Source: Candidatus Woesearchaeota archaeon (GTDB lineage: Archaea; Nanobdellota; Nanobdellia; Woesearchaeales; WJIZ01). From it: 64,000 nucleotides of DNA. The stretch is taken from NCBI GenBank assembly GCA_014729995.1, contig WJIZ01000043.1, positions 36,294-100,293 on the forward strand. Reading direction: 5' to 3'. This document shows positions 51,263-60,366 of this stretch, piece by piece. Under the pieces are notes generated by a model. The model saw nothing but the letters and a program-made list of their open reading frames with translations, searched no databases and was not told the origin of the DNA. How positions within the stretch are numbered: position 1 is the stretch's first letter; each line of letters begins with the position of its first letter. Made by a program: the position numbers and the translations under genes.

Positions 51263-51334
51263 GCATTTTTGGATTCGAGCTGGTTATTTAAAATTTATGA
51301 TAAATTATTAAAACTGGAAGAAAAGGCCTAAATC

Positions 51335-52192
51335 ATGCTGTCTCAGGGAATAGTATTCGGTCTGCTTTCTATGCTAGGCTACGGGCTGGCGAATTCTCTG
51401 GTGAAAATTCCTGCCGGAAGAATAGGCAATGAAAAGACTGTTTTTTACAGAACTTTATTTTCCAGCGCAATGCTCTTCATAGTGATGATATTGTTTTTAG
51501 AGCTGACAAGTTTTGTGTTAACCTACATAATCATAGCTTTTATGATAGCTGCATTAGGCTATGTCCCTTTAGCCAGTTTTTACAAATCAGTTGAGACAGG
51601 CAAGGTCGGTATAGTGGTTCCGATTGCTAATTCTTCGGTGATGTATACTGTGCTCTTCTCCTTGCTGTTTTACGGAGAATCATTAAGCGGACTGGAAACA
51701 TTATCTATTATATTGATTATTTCTGGGATAATCCTAATCTCACTTAATCTCAAAAGCATAAAAAATTCTCATATATTCAGCCTCAAATCAGGAGTTCCTT
51801 ATGCCTTACTGACTTCTTTATTATGGGGAGCGGTGTTTTTTCTTTTTAAGATCCCTGCTTCTGTACTTGGGCCTTTTCTTACTGCGTTGATAATAGAATC
51901 AGGCATTGTGATTATCAGCGCGGCAAGGCTTAAATATTCGGGAAAAGGATTTTCGGCTGACAGGAGAAGCCTTGTTTATGTCTTTTTTATCGGGATTTTT
52001 GCCTCTGCAGGTATCTTATTTTTTAATATTGGAATAGCTTTCTCGGGCGTGAGCATAGTGGCTGCTGTTGCTTTTTCAAATCCTCTTATTTCCACTCTGG
52101 CCGGCAGGATATTTTTCAGAGAGAGACTATCTTTTAAGGAATATTCAGCAATAGGAATGCTCATAGCGGGAATTGTGATTTTATCGGTTTGA
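51335..52192 (+). CDS. EamA/DMT-family transporter
   Basis: A 285-residue polytopic protein with ten membrane segments in two EamA repeats (FGLLSMLGYGLANSLVKIPA ... SVMYTVLFSLLFYGESLSGL; then PYALLTSLLWGAVFFLFKIP ... GVSIVAAVAFSNPLISTLAG). Members move metabolites or drugs across the membrane; the substrate cannot be read. Stand-alone gene convergent with the rhomboid gene. Confidence 0.9.
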   Translation: MLSQGIVFGLLSMLGYGLANSLVKIPAGRIGNEKTVFYRTLFSSAMLFIVMILFLELTSFVLTYIIIAFMIAALGYVPLASFYKSVETGKVGIVVPIANSSVMYTVLFSLLFYGESLSGLETLSIILIISGIILISLNLKSIKNSHIFSLKSGVPYALLTSLLWGAVFFLFKIPASVLGPFLTALIIESGIVIISAARLKYSGKGFSADRRSLVYVFFIGIFASAGILFFNIGIAFSGVSIVAAVAFSNPLISTLAGRIFFRERLSFKEYSAIGMLIAGIVILSV

Positions 52193-52194
52193 GG

Positions 52195-52827
52195 CTATAT
52201 CCTGCCGGATCTCAAATATTCCTTTATATCGTTCCTGCCCAGATGTGTTTTTGAGGATAGCCTTTTTCTGAACTTGCCCCTTTGCTTCAGCAGATAAAAG
52301 CCATATAATAAGCCAACTGCCATTCCTACCAGATGGGCTATATTGGCAATCCCTGAAGGCACGAAAATCATGAATATCTCAACTAAAGCAATCAATACTG
52401 CTGCCTGCCTTAATGACATGGGGATTACAAAGAAGAGCAGCACTTGGAGCTCGGGCATGAGAACTATGATTACCCCTAAAATGCCCATTATGGCACCGCT
52501 CGCTCCCAAAGCAGCAGGATAAATAAAGCTGGAGACAAAGCCAGATAGTATTCCTGCCAGAAAATATATGAAAAGAAACCTTTTTGGACCGAGCTTCTGC
52601 TCAACCAGTGAGCCGAACATAAGCAATACGTACATGTTGAAAAATATATGAAAAGTTCCTGCATGAAGAAACATAGATGTGAGCAGAATCCATGGCCTGA
52701 CAAAAACCTGGTTTTGCACAAGCATAAAAGATGATGTAAACCAATTCCCAAGAAAAATTTGCAGGACAAATATGGCTATATTCGCCACGATTATAGGTAT
52801 GACTGCACTCTTTAAACGGTATTTCAT
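52195..52827 (-). CDS. rhomboid-family intramembrane serine protease
   Basis: A 210-residue membrane protein with six spans. Features: LHAGTFHIFFNMYVLLMFGS (H-x-x-x-N type region), catalytic serine in ALGASGAIMGILG (G-x-S-G), and catalytic histidine in IANIAHLVGMAVGLLYGF. It cleaves membrane proteins within the bilayer. Divergent from secF with about 50 bases between starts. Confidence 0.93.
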   Translation of the reverse strand: MKYRLKSAVIPIIVANIAIFVLQIFLGNWFTSSFMLVQNQVFVRPWILLTSMFLHAGTFHIFFNMYVLLMFGSLVEQKLGPKRFLFIYFLAGILSGFVSSFIYPAALGASGAIMGILGVIIVLMPELQVLLFFVIPMSLRQAAVLIALVEIFMIFVPSGIANIAHLVGMAVGLLYGFYLLKQRGKFRKRLSSKTHLGRNDIKEYLRSGRI

Positions 52828-52878
52828 ATTCAGGGTATATCAGAAAACTTTAAAAAGCTATTCCAAATCTTATTGACA

Positions 52879-53790
52879 ATGGAAGGGGGGAATAGATTTA
52901 AAGAATTTTATTTCGGGAATTACAGGAAATTTCTGTTTGTGCCTTTTATTGTGCTAATTGTTGCATTATCCCTGATTTTAATTAAATTCCAGAGCAGCGG
53001 TGAGTTTATTAACAAGGATATTTCGCTGAAGGGTGGAATTTCGCTGACTGTTTTTTACGAAAAGCCTGTAAATATCGACGAAATAGAATCTTCATTAAAA
53101 CAATACCTTTCTCCAAATGACGCCGCTATAAGGGTGTTGAAATCGGCAGGAGAGCAGATTGGATTTATTGTGGAGTCTGATATCTCTGAAGTGGACAAAG
53201 ATAAGCTTGATTCCATACTGGAAATAATAGGCTCCAGTATTGGGGAGCAGCTTTCTGAAGGGGATTATACATTCGAATCCATGGGCTCTTCATTAGGGCA
53301 GAGCTTTTTTAACCAGACCATAAGAGCACTTATAATCGCGTTTATTTTTATGGGGATTGTTGTTTTTCTTTATTTCAGAAATTTTGTGCCGAGCCTGGCT
53401 GTAATACTGTCTGCTTTTTCCGATATAATTGTAACTGTGGCTATAGTAAACCTCTCGGGAATTAAGCTTGGCACGGCAGGCATAGCTGCGCTGCTTATGC
53501 TTATCGGCTATTCTATCGATACAGACATAATGCTGACAACAAAGGTGCTGAAAAGAAAGAACCAGGAATTGAGTGAAGCAATTGCTTCGGCCTTCAAGAC
53601 AGGAATGACAATGACCCTTACTACGATTGCTGCTATTACTGTTGCTCTAATATTTACACAGAGCGAGGTCATAAGGCAGATAATGACAATACTGCTGATA
53701 GGGCTGTTAATTGATATAGTAAACACTTGGATACAGAATTCGGGATTATTGGTGTGGTATATTGAAAAGAAAAATAAAAAAACTGTTTAG
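52879..53790 (+). CDS. secF: protein translocase subunit SecF
   Basis: A 303-residue, six-span RND-type subunit that with SecD assists Sec export. Signatures: LKGGISLTVFYEKPVNIDEI, SLGQSFFNQTIRALIIAFIF, RNFVPSLAVILSAFSDIIVT and LMLIGYSIDTDIMLTTKVLK. The ATG at 52879 lies about 25 bases from a CTTTAAAAAGC TATA-like box, so I prefer it to the in-frame TTG at 52873. The gene overlaps secD by 29 bases. Confidence 0.95.
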   Translation: MEGGNRFKEFYFGNYRKFLFVPFIVLIVALSLILIKFQSSGEFINKDISLKGGISLTVFYEKPVNIDEIESSLKQYLSPNDAAIRVLKSAGEQIGFIVESDISEVDKDKLDSILEIIGSSIGEQLSEGDYTFESMGSSLGQSFFNQTIRALIIAFIFMGIVVFLYFRNFVPSLAVILSAFSDIIVTVAIVNLSGIKLGTAGIAALLMLIGYSIDTDIMLTTKVLKRKNQELSEAIASAFKTGMTMTLTTIAAITVALIFTQSEVIRQIMTILLIGLLIDIVNTWIQNSGLLVWYIEKKNKKTV

Positions 53791-55348
53791 CAACTGGAGA
53801 ATAATCTTGCTGCTGGTCTTCCTAATTTTTGGAGCTGTAGCTATACACCCCAACCCATGGAACAACGGAGCTACTATCAGGAATGTTATCTCAAACAGCT
53901 CTGCTTTTGCAGCTGGCATAACTTCGCCTAAGCCCGCTACAAGACCCATGAGCAGGGAAGTTATACTAGCTGTCAACAATGCGCCGGTGGATGATATAGA
54001 AGATTATTTTCAGAAAATAGAATCTTTGAGGGCTAACAGCACTGTCCATTTAAGAACAAATAGGGGAGAATATACCTTAAGAATAGGGGAAGAAAAAGAG
54101 CTGGGCATAGTTGTTTATGAAGCGCCTACAACAAACATAAGGCAGGGACTGGATTTACAGGGCGGCACAAGGGTTTTACTGAAACCTGAGAAAAAACTTG
54201 ACATGGGAGACATTGGCATGCTTATAGACAATATGAAACAAAGGCTTAATGTCTACGGCCTTTCTGACCTGATTATAAGGGAAGCGAATGACCTGCCCCC
54301 GCCGTTAGGAAGCGGAAACCAGTACATTGTTGTTGAGATAGCGGGAGCAACCAAGGAAGAGGTACAAAACCTTTTGGCAAAGCAAGGCAAGTTTGAGGCT
54401 AAGATTGGGAATGAAACTGTATTTACGGGCGGAAATGACATAAGATCTGTATGCAGGACTGCTGATTGTGCAGGCATAGACCCCCAGTATGGATGCGGCC
54501 AGAATGGAAATACTTGGATATGCAGATTTAGGTTTTCAATAACCTTGTCCAAGGAAGCTGCGGAAAGCCAGGCTGAAGCAACTAAGGATTTAGGGGTGAT
54601 TACTGATGAAAACAATAATAAGTACCTTGAAAAGCAACTTCGGCTTTTTTTAGATGACAAGGAAGTTGACCAGCTGAATATAGGCTCTGACCTTAAAGGA
54701 AGGGCGGTAACAGATATCCAAATATCCGGCTCCGGTAACGGAGCTACACAACAACAGGCTGCCCTGAACAGCCTTCAGAACATGAAGAGGCTTCAGACAC
54801 TCCTGATTACCGGCTCTCTGCCAGTTAAGATAGATATAGTAAAAATGGATACTGTCTCGCCTATATTGGGGGAAGAATTTGTGAGGAATGCAATTTTTAT
54901 CGGGGCTTTGGCTATAATAGCTGTTGCTGCTGTCATTTTCCTGAGATACAGAAAAATCAAGATTTCACTGTCAATGTTCCTTACAATGCTCTCTGAAGTA
55001 TTGATTTTGCTAGGAATTGCAGCCTTAATAGGATGGAATCTTGACCTTGCTGCAATCGCAGGAATAATAATTGTTGTAGGCACCAGCGTAGACCACCTTA
55101 TTGTCATAACAGATGAGACATTGAGAGGGGAAAGCCAGATATATGACTGGAAAAAAAGATTAAAGAGGGCTTTATTTATTATAATGGCTGCTTATTTTAC
55201 AACAGTGGTTGCAATGTTCCCCCTGGTTTTTGCAGGAGCTGGCTTGCTTAAAGGATTTGCCATAACAACGATAATAGGCGTTTCTATTGGTGTGCTGATC
55301 ACCAGGCCTGCTTATGGTGCTGTTATTGAAGTCCTGATGAAAGAATGA
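53762..55348 (+). CDS. secD: protein translocase subunit SecD
   Basis: A 528-residue SecD with an N-terminal span, a large external domain including a PDZ-like segment (MSREVILAVNNAPVDDIEDY), NIRQGLDLQGGTRVLLKPEK, a small cysteine-containing insert (VCRTADCAGIDPQYGCGQNG), and five C-terminal spans (TDIQISGSGNGAT..., IIIVVGTSVDHLIVITDETL). The only reasonable start is TTG 53762, inside secF. The SecF-first order is common in archaea. It overlaps the next gene by 4 bases. Confidence 0.95.
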   Translation: MKRKIKKLFSNWRIILLLVFLIFGAVAIHPNPWNNGATIRNVISNSSAFAAGITSPKPATRPMSREVILAVNNAPVDDIEDYFQKIESLRANSTVHLRTNRGEYTLRIGEEKELGIVVYEAPTTNIRQGLDLQGGTRVLLKPEKKLDMGDIGMLIDNMKQRLNVYGLSDLIIREANDLPPPLGSGNQYIVVEIAGATKEEVQNLLAKQGKFEAKIGNETVFTGGNDIRSVCRTADCAGIDPQYGCGQNGNTWICRFRFSITLSKEAAESQAEATKDLGVITDENNNKYLEKQLRLFLDDKEVDQLNIGSDLKGRAVTDIQISGSGNGATQQQAALNSLQNMKRLQTLLITGSLPVKIDIVKMDTVSPILGEEFVRNAIFIGALAIIAVAAVIFLRYRKIKISLSMFLTMLSEVLILLGIAALIGWNLDLAAIAGIIIVVGTSVDHLIVITDETLRGESQIYDWKKRLKRALFIIMAAYFTTVVAMFPLVFAGAGLLKGFAITTIIGVSIGVLITRPAYGAVIEVLMKE

Positions 55349-55734
55349 AAACAAAGATATGGGCTATAATATTGATGATACTTGTTACTTTCCTTACTTC
55401 CAGTGCACAGATTTTCTATAAAATTGGCGCTAATAAATTAGAATTCAGATTTATCTCGATCATAACCAATTATAGCCTGCTTATTGGGATATTTTTGTAT
55501 ATGGCTGGTGCTATACTGATGATTACTGCGTTCAAAGGGGGGGAGCTTTCTGTGCTTTATCCCATAGTTGCTACAAGCTATATATGGGTGGGGCTGCTTT
55601 CTTACTTCATATTTAACGAATCACTTAATGTTTACAGATGGATTGGGATATTTTCAATATTTTTCGGGGTTGTTTTCGTAGGGATGGGAAGCAAGGACAA
55701 GGAAATAGCAGAAGATGCAGGTGCTGCCTTATGA
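55345..55734 (+). CDS. four-span EamA-type half transporter (first)
   Basis: A 129-residue protein with four membrane segments, of the SMR/ArnE-like EamA half-size type: IWAIILMILVTFLTSSAQIF, then KGGELSVLYPIVATSYIWVG and WIGIFSIFFGVVFVGMG. It overlaps secD and the next gene by 4 bases each. The tandem partner shares GGELSVLYP, so the two probably work as a heterodimer. Confidence 0.85.
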   Translation: MKTKIWAIILMILVTFLTSSAQIFYKIGANKLEFRFISIITNYSLLIGIFLYMAGAILMITAFKGGELSVLYPIVATSYIWVGLLSYFIFNESLNVYRWIGIFSIFFGVVFVGMGSKDKEIAEDAGAAL

Positions 55735-56081
55735 AAACTGAACTATGGTCTATAGGGCTTGTTTTAGCTGCTTCAAGCATAGGGTCTTTGGGGCCTTTAT
55801 TCTTAAAGAAGGCTTCTGTAAAATTCAGATTTAATATAAAAGAGCTGGTTAAAAACTATTACTTGTTTCTGGGAATAGGATTTTATGGAATGGGCACTGT
55901 ATTATTCATACCTGCGTTGAGGGGGGGGGAGCTTTCTGTGCTTTACCCTTTTGTTGCCCTCGTGTATGTGTGGGTAAGCCTTTGGTCTGTGAAATTTCTC
56001 GGAGAGAGAATGACAAGGCTTAAATGGATGGGCATTGCGTTGATTCTTGCTGGAGTAACATTTATAGGCTTGGGTATTTGA
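55731..56081 (+). CDS. four-span EamA-type half transporter (second)
   Basis: A 116-residue paralogue of the preceding protein: KTELWSIGLVLAASSIGSLG, RGGELSVLYPFVALVYVWVS and WMGIALILAGVTFIGLGI. Start ATG 55731 overlaps the upstream stop. Heterodimeric small transporters of this kind (like ArnE/ArnF) can flip lipid-linked sugars; here substrate is unknown. Confidence 0.85.
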   Translation: MKTELWSIGLVLAASSIGSLGPLFLKKASVKFRFNIKELVKNYYLFLGIGFYGMGTVLFIPALRGGELSVLYPFVALVYVWVSLWSVKFLGERMTRLKWMGIALILAGVTFIGLGI

Positions 56082-56082
56082 A

Positions 56083-56757
56083 ATGAAAAAATTTATAATA
56101 TCATTAGGAGGATCTTTGATTGTTCCCGATGAGATCGACACTGATTTTCTTAAAAAATTCCGAAAAATTATATTACAACAAAAGGCACAGTTTGTGATAA
56201 TAGCAGGAGGGGGGTCTACAGCAAGAAAATACCAAAGAGCGGTCAAAGCCGTCTCGGGAGATAAACTAGAAAGTCAGGACTGGATTGGCATCTCGGCAAC
56301 GCACCTTAACGCTTTTCTGCTAAAATGCATTTTCTACGAGCATGCGGAAAAAGATATTATCCGGGATCCTACTAAAAAGTTCAAGTTTAGGAAAAAAATT
56401 GCTCTTGCGGGCGGATGGAAGCCGGGCTGGAGCACAGATTATGACGCTGTGCTGATGGCAAAAAACATAGGAGCTGATGTTGTGATAAATATGAGCAATA
56501 TTGACTTTGTGTATGATTCAGACCCCAATAAGAATCCAGATGCCCTGCCATTAAAGAAAATTTCCTGGCATGATTTCAGAAAACTCGTTGGAGATAAATG
56601 GAAGCCAGGATTAAACATGCCTTTTGACCCCATAGCTGCGAAAGAGGCTGAGAAAAATAAATTAAAAGCAATAATTATCGGAAAAGACCATGATAACCTG
56701 GAGGATGTTTTAGAGGGGCGGAGATTTAGGGGAAGCACCATAGCGAATTCTATATAA
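56083..56757 (+). CDS. pyrH: UMP kinase (archaeal type)
   Basis: A 224-residue amino acid kinase family enzyme that phosphorylates UMP. KKFIISLGGSLIVPDEIDTD opens the protein, followed by FVIIAGGGSTARKYQRA, ALAGGWKPGWSTDYDAVLMA, VINMSNIDFVYDSDPNKNPD, and FDPIAAKEAEKNKLKAIIIG, matching archaeal PyrH rather than the bacterial form. It starts 1 base after the half-transporter pair, so it lies in the secFD transcript. Confidence 0.92.
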   Translation: MKKFIISLGGSLIVPDEIDTDFLKKFRKIILQQKAQFVIIAGGGSTARKYQRAVKAVSGDKLESQDWIGISATHLNAFLLKCIFYEHAEKDIIRDPTKKFKFRKKIALAGGWKPGWSTDYDAVLMAKNIGADVVINMSNIDFVYDSDPNKNPDALPLKKISWHDFRKLVGDKWKPGLNMPFDPIAAKEAEKNKLKAIIIGKDHDNLEDVLEGRRFRGSTIANSI

Positions 56758-57265
56758 AATCATTTATCTTATGCTTTACTTCCTCGTGCCACAGCCAGGC
56801 AAGCAAAATCAATGCATCTATTCCTGCTCCAGCCAAACTTCCCAGATTAAAGTAATGCAGCAGGTGCAGCCTGTATGCAGTAAATGAAAAGGGGAAAAGC
56901 AACATGACGCCCTTATGCATACCACCTCCAAGAAACCAATCAAGAAAAACATGAAAAAATACCCCAAAAGCAATAACAAAGTACAATGCTGCTTTTTTCA
57001 TGTCTTTCCTCTGCAGGAAAATAAGTGCGGGTATGAGGAAAAGAGAAGCAAACCATGGCGTGTGGGTGAAACTTCCGTGGACAAGCGTATAGCCGAATTT
57101 GTCCAAAACCCACCCTAAAGGAACGTCTATATCAGGCAAAAGGCCTGCTATTCCCCCTATTAAGAGAGTATGCAAACTAAAATACTTACTGTTCTTGAGG
57201 AAATGGTCCCTATATAAATCCAATACTATTATGGTAAGCAGTACATGGGTTACGGCATATGGCAT
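56750..57265 (-). CDS. YdjM-type membrane-bound metal-dependent hydrolase
   Basis: A 171-residue protein with four to five spans. The family motif is MPYAVTHVLLTIIVLDLYRD, GGIAGLLPDIDVPLGW (P-D-x-D), HGSFTHTPWFASLF and FHVFLDWFLGGGMHKG: histidines and aspartates that bind metal at the membrane surface. Function in archaea is unknown. Its end overlaps pyrH by 8 bases in convergent direction. Confidence 0.88.
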   Translation of the reverse strand: MPYAVTHVLLTIIVLDLYRDHFLKNSKYFSLHTLLIGGIAGLLPDIDVPLGWVLDKFGYTLVHGSFTHTPWFASLFLIPALIFLQRKDMKKAALYFVIAFGVFFHVFLDWFLGGGMHKGVMLLFPFSFTAYRLHLLHYFNLGSLAGAGIDALILLAWLWHEEVKHKINDFI

Positions 57266-57267
57266 AT

Positions 57268-57546
57268 TTACAGCTTAATTCTTTTTTTAGCCAGGTTTCT
57301 TGTTAGGCTGTTTATATCTTTTGAAATCTTTTTCCTGGTTTTCCTGACCTCTGCAGTGCCTTCTTTCTTAAGCCTTTCCTGGATCTTGGCCTTTTCTCTC
57401 ATCATCCTGTTGATAATTTCCCCTGACTGCTTATTGTCTAGAATCCCTTTTTTGACCAAAGCCCTGACTGTATTTTCCGCCTTTTTTCGGGTGAGAGAGG
57501 CTGCTCCGACTCCCATTAAAAATATATCTCTTATTGTTTCTTTCAT
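57268..57546 (-). CDS. small helical protein next to UbiB-like kinase
   Basis: A 92-residue, basic, helical protein (DIFLMGVGAASLTRKKAENT; RALVKKGILDNKQSGEIINR; then a coiled coil). The pattern G-x-G-A-x-x-L-T-x-x-K-x-E resembles small PhaF/phasin-like proteins often encoded beside ABC1-type kinases. It overlaps the kinase gene by 4 bases, so the two are coupled. Confidence 0.75.
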   Translation of the reverse strand: MKETIRDIFLMGVGAASLTRKKAENTVRALVKKGILDNKQSGEIINRMMREKAKIQERLKKEGTAEVRKTRKKISKDINSLTRNLAKKRIKL

Positions 57547-59207
57547 TTAGACCACCTTTCTTTTATTATTGATATAAATAGTAAGATAACCAAAAAAGCT
57601 GCTGCTGAAAATGACAGGGCACTTATTAAAGGCAAGCCTAAAAATATCTCTTCGCCTACATTAATAGTCAGGCTGCCTGAGATAAGAAGCGCAGCAATGA
57701 TCATGCCATAAGTGAGGCGATTGCTGGACTTATCTAGTTCGAGAGAGAGTTTTTGTATATCTGTATCGCGCATTTCTATCTTTATTTTTCCTTTCTCTAA
57801 TTTCTCCAAAACACGCGCTAACCGAGAGGGTATTTTCCCCATGGTCTTTTTGGCGCCAAAAAGGCCTAAAATTCCCTTTTTAAGCACATTTTTTGGCTGG
57901 TACCTTTCAGCTATTATTTTTTCCAAAAATGGCTGGGCCATTTCGTGCAGCCTGAAATCAGGATAATACATAAGGCCGATTCCCTCTATTGTAACAATAG
58001 ACTTTCCAAAAAGGACAAATTCCCTGGGTATTTTTATGCCGAACCTAAAAGCTATGTCCAAGACTTCCTCCATTACACTGCTTATCTTAATGTCCTTTAA
58101 CCTGCCCTTTTGCAGTGGAAATATGACTTCATTTACATTTTTCCTGAATGCTAACATATCTATTTCTTCTGTATTGCCTAAATCAAGCAATTTTTCTACA
58201 ACATTTTCTGAATTTCCTTCCATGATTCCTATAAAGATGTCGGTGACCATATCTTTCATGTAGTCATCAAAATAGCCAACTATGCCGAAATCAACAAAGC
58301 CGACTTTATTTGACTTCAAAGCGAAAATATTGGAGGCATGGGGGTCTGCATGAAACAAGCCGTGAATAAATACCTGCTCCAATATAGAATAGAAGCCGTT
58401 TTGCAGCGTCTTCCTGATATCAATATCTTCTGACTTTTTGCCTTTTAACTTATGCAATTCCACTCCTTCAAGAAACTCCATCACAATAATATCTTCATTG
58501 CAGTATTTCTCATACACTTTAGGTATTTTTGTTGTCCTGCTTTTTCTGAAATTGTCATAGAATCTCTGAATATTCTCTGTCTCAACCCTAAGGTAGATTT
58601 CCTTTTGTGTCCATTCGGAGAACTCCTCAACTATTGCCTTGGGATGGTATTTCGCAACTGCGCTTATGTGTTTTTCGATAAGGGAAGCTATGAAATGCAT
58701 AATCTCTATGTCTTTTTTTACTGTCTCCACAATGCCCGGCCTTCTTACCTTAACTGCTACCTTCTCCCCTGTTTTAAGATAGGCCTTGTGGACCTGCGCT
58801 ATTGAGGCAGACGCTTCAGGCTTTTTACTGAACTTAGAAAAAATCTGCTCTAGCTTTTTTCCTGTGCCCTTTTCTATTGTTCTTTTGGCTTCAGCGTAGG
58901 AAAAAGGCTCGACATTGTCCTGGAGATTTTCTAGCTCCTGCATATAGTTTTTAGGGACAAGATCAGGCCTTACGCTAAGAATCTGGCCCAGCTTGACAAA
59001 AGTAGGCCCCAGGCGCTCCAGTGTCTTTCTAAGCCTCACTTCAGGAGGTATCTTTTGCTTTTTCCTTGCTATCTTTTTCTTTATCGGCACAAATTTGCTT
59101 AACTTTGCATTTTCCAGGAGAATATGGAATCCTTCCTCAAACAGCACCTGAATTATCTCTTTGAACCTCTTAAAGTCTGCAATATCCCGCTTCAGCCTTA
59201 ACATCAT
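57543..59207 (-). CDS. ABC1/UbiB-family atypical kinase
   Basis: A 554-residue protein kinase-like ATPase. FVKLGQILSVRPDLVPKNYM contains the KxGQ motif, SIAQVHKAYLKTGEKVAVKV the A-rich loop and lysine, IIVMEFLEG the hinge, FHADPHASNIF the catalytic loop and VGFVDFGIVG the metal site. Two C-terminal spans (YGMIIAALLISGSLTI; LISALSFSAAAFLVILLFIS) anchor it. In bacteria UbiB aids quinone synthesis; no quinone genes are visible here, so a lipid-related role is only a guess. Confidence 0.92.
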   Translation of the reverse strand: MMLRLKRDIADFKRFKEIIQVLFEEGFHILLENAKLSKFVPIKKKIARKKQKIPPEVRLRKTLERLGPTFVKLGQILSVRPDLVPKNYMQELENLQDNVEPFSYAEAKRTIEKGTGKKLEQIFSKFSKKPEASASIAQVHKAYLKTGEKVAVKVRRPGIVETVKKDIEIMHFIASLIEKHISAVAKYHPKAIVEEFSEWTQKEIYLRVETENIQRFYDNFRKSRTTKIPKVYEKYCNEDIIVMEFLEGVELHKLKGKKSEDIDIRKTLQNGFYSILEQVFIHGLFHADPHASNIFALKSNKVGFVDFGIVGYFDDYMKDMVTDIFIGIMEGNSENVVEKLLDLGNTEEIDMLAFRKNVNEVIFPLQKGRLKDIKISSVMEEVLDIAFRFGIKIPREFVLFGKSIVTIEGIGLMYYPDFRLHEMAQPFLEKIIAERYQPKNVLKKGILGLFGAKKTMGKIPSRLARVLEKLEKGKIKIEMRDTDIQKLSLELDKSSNRLTYGMIIAALLISGSLTINVGEEIFLGLPLISALSFSAAAFLVILLFISIIKERWSK

Positions 59208-59217
59208 AACCTCTTTT

Positions 59218-59520
59218 TTATGCTATTTCTTTTTTAACCCATGCTTCATACCTTGATTCTGAACCTGAATCCAACAAGGAGATGCACGGAAGATCATAGG
59301 AGTGTATGCTTTGTACTTCTTTGATAATGCTGTCAAATTTGCTTTTTATGGTTTTGCCAAGCGCTGCATATTCCTTATCCTGCTGTATCTTATTTTCCCA
59401 CCTATAAATTGACTCTATGGGAAATATGTTGGCACAAGCTATCAATTTTTTTGCCAGCAGGTGCTCTGATATCCTGAGAGCTTCTTTTCTGTCTTTGCAG
59501 GTAATGTATACAAGTACCAT
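59218..59520 (-). CDS. cutA: CutA1 divalent-ion tolerance family protein
   Basis: A 100-residue trimeric CutA-type protein: VYITCKDRKEALRISEHLLA, KKLIACANIFPIESIYRWEN (the classic C-x-N-x-x-P...S-x-Y-x-W), KIQQDKEYAALGKTI and IHSYDLPCISLLDSGSESRY. Complete. The family's physiological role is not settled. It sits 10 bases upstream of the UbiB-like gene, in the same direction. Confidence 0.95.
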   Translation of the reverse strand: MVLVYITCKDRKEALRISEHLLAKKLIACANIFPIESIYRWENKIQQDKEYAALGKTIKSKFDSIIKEVQSIHSYDLPCISLLDSGSESRYEAWVKKEIA

Positions 59521-59625
59521 GTTAATGTATAGATTATTCTATTTATTAAGGTTTTGCTGCAGTAGGGTGAAATGCGGCTCGAAAAAATGCCATAGATTTA
59601 AAAACAGCCCCTTATTAATATTGTT

Positions 59626-60366
59626 ATGGCTAAATGTAATTTGGGAAAATTAAGAAAAATCAATCTGGAATTAACCAAGAAAAAGATTAGGGAGGATGTC
59701 AACGAAGACAACCTTATCTGCCAGTCTGCCAACTGTATTCATGATATGGACAGGGTTGCTAATATATTATCAAAACGCTTAAGAGAATGGTATTCCCTTT
59801 ATAATCCTGAATTTGAGAAATCCATATCCAATAACAAGAAATTTTGTGAACTGATCAATAAGCAGCCGAAGAAGCAGCCGCTTAAGGAAATTGGAGCGGA
59901 ATCTTCTATGGGCGGAGAACTGGGAAAGACAGACCTTGAGCCTATTCTTGGCTTAGCCAAGGAGATACTGTCTTTATATAATTACCGGGAGAGAGCAGAA
60001 AAATATCTTGAGGAATTAATGGAAAAATACTGCCCTAACCTTAAGGAAGTTTCCGGCAGCATAATCGGGGCCAAGCTTATAGAGCATACCGGCTCGCTTA
60101 AGAAGCTGGTCATGATGCCTGCTTCTACTGTACAAATATTGGGGGCGGAAAAAGCACTTTTCAGGCATATGAAGACGGGAGCAAGGCCGCCGAAATTTGG
60201 CATTATTCATGACCACCAATTTATCCAGCAGACAAAAAAAGCTCAGCAGGGAAAAAGGGCAAGAGCTTTGGCAGATAAAATATCTTTAGCTGTAAAAATG
60301 GATTATTTTAAAGGCGAATTTATAGCAAAGAAACTAAAAAAAGAACTGGAAGAGAAATTCAAATGA
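59626..60366 (+). CDS. Nop5 (Nop56/58) without the N-terminal domain
   Basis: A 246-residue core of the C/D-box RNP scaffold. It begins in the coiled-coil region (RKINLELTKKKIREDVNEDN; HDMDRVANILSKRLREWYSL) and includes the Nop domain (VSGSIIGAKLIEHTGSLKKL; MMPASTVQILGAEKALFRHM; ARPPKFGIIHDHQFIQQT) and a basic tail. Typical archaeal Nop5 is about 370-410 residues; the ~120-residue fibrillarin-contacting N-terminal domain is absent. A TATA-like GATTTAAAAAC about 30 bases before the ATG supports this start, and upstream DNA is occupied by cutA on the other strand. Confidence 0.9.
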   Translation: MAKCNLGKLRKINLELTKKKIREDVNEDNLICQSANCIHDMDRVANILSKRLREWYSLYNPEFEKSISNNKKFCELINKQPKKQPLKEIGAESSMGGELGKTDLEPILGLAKEILSLYNYRERAEKYLEELMEKYCPNLKEVSGSIIGAKLIEHTGSLKKLVMMPASTVQILGAEKALFRHMKTGARPPKFGIIHDHQFIQQTKKAQQGKRARALADKISLAVKMDYFKGEFIAKKLKKELEEKFK

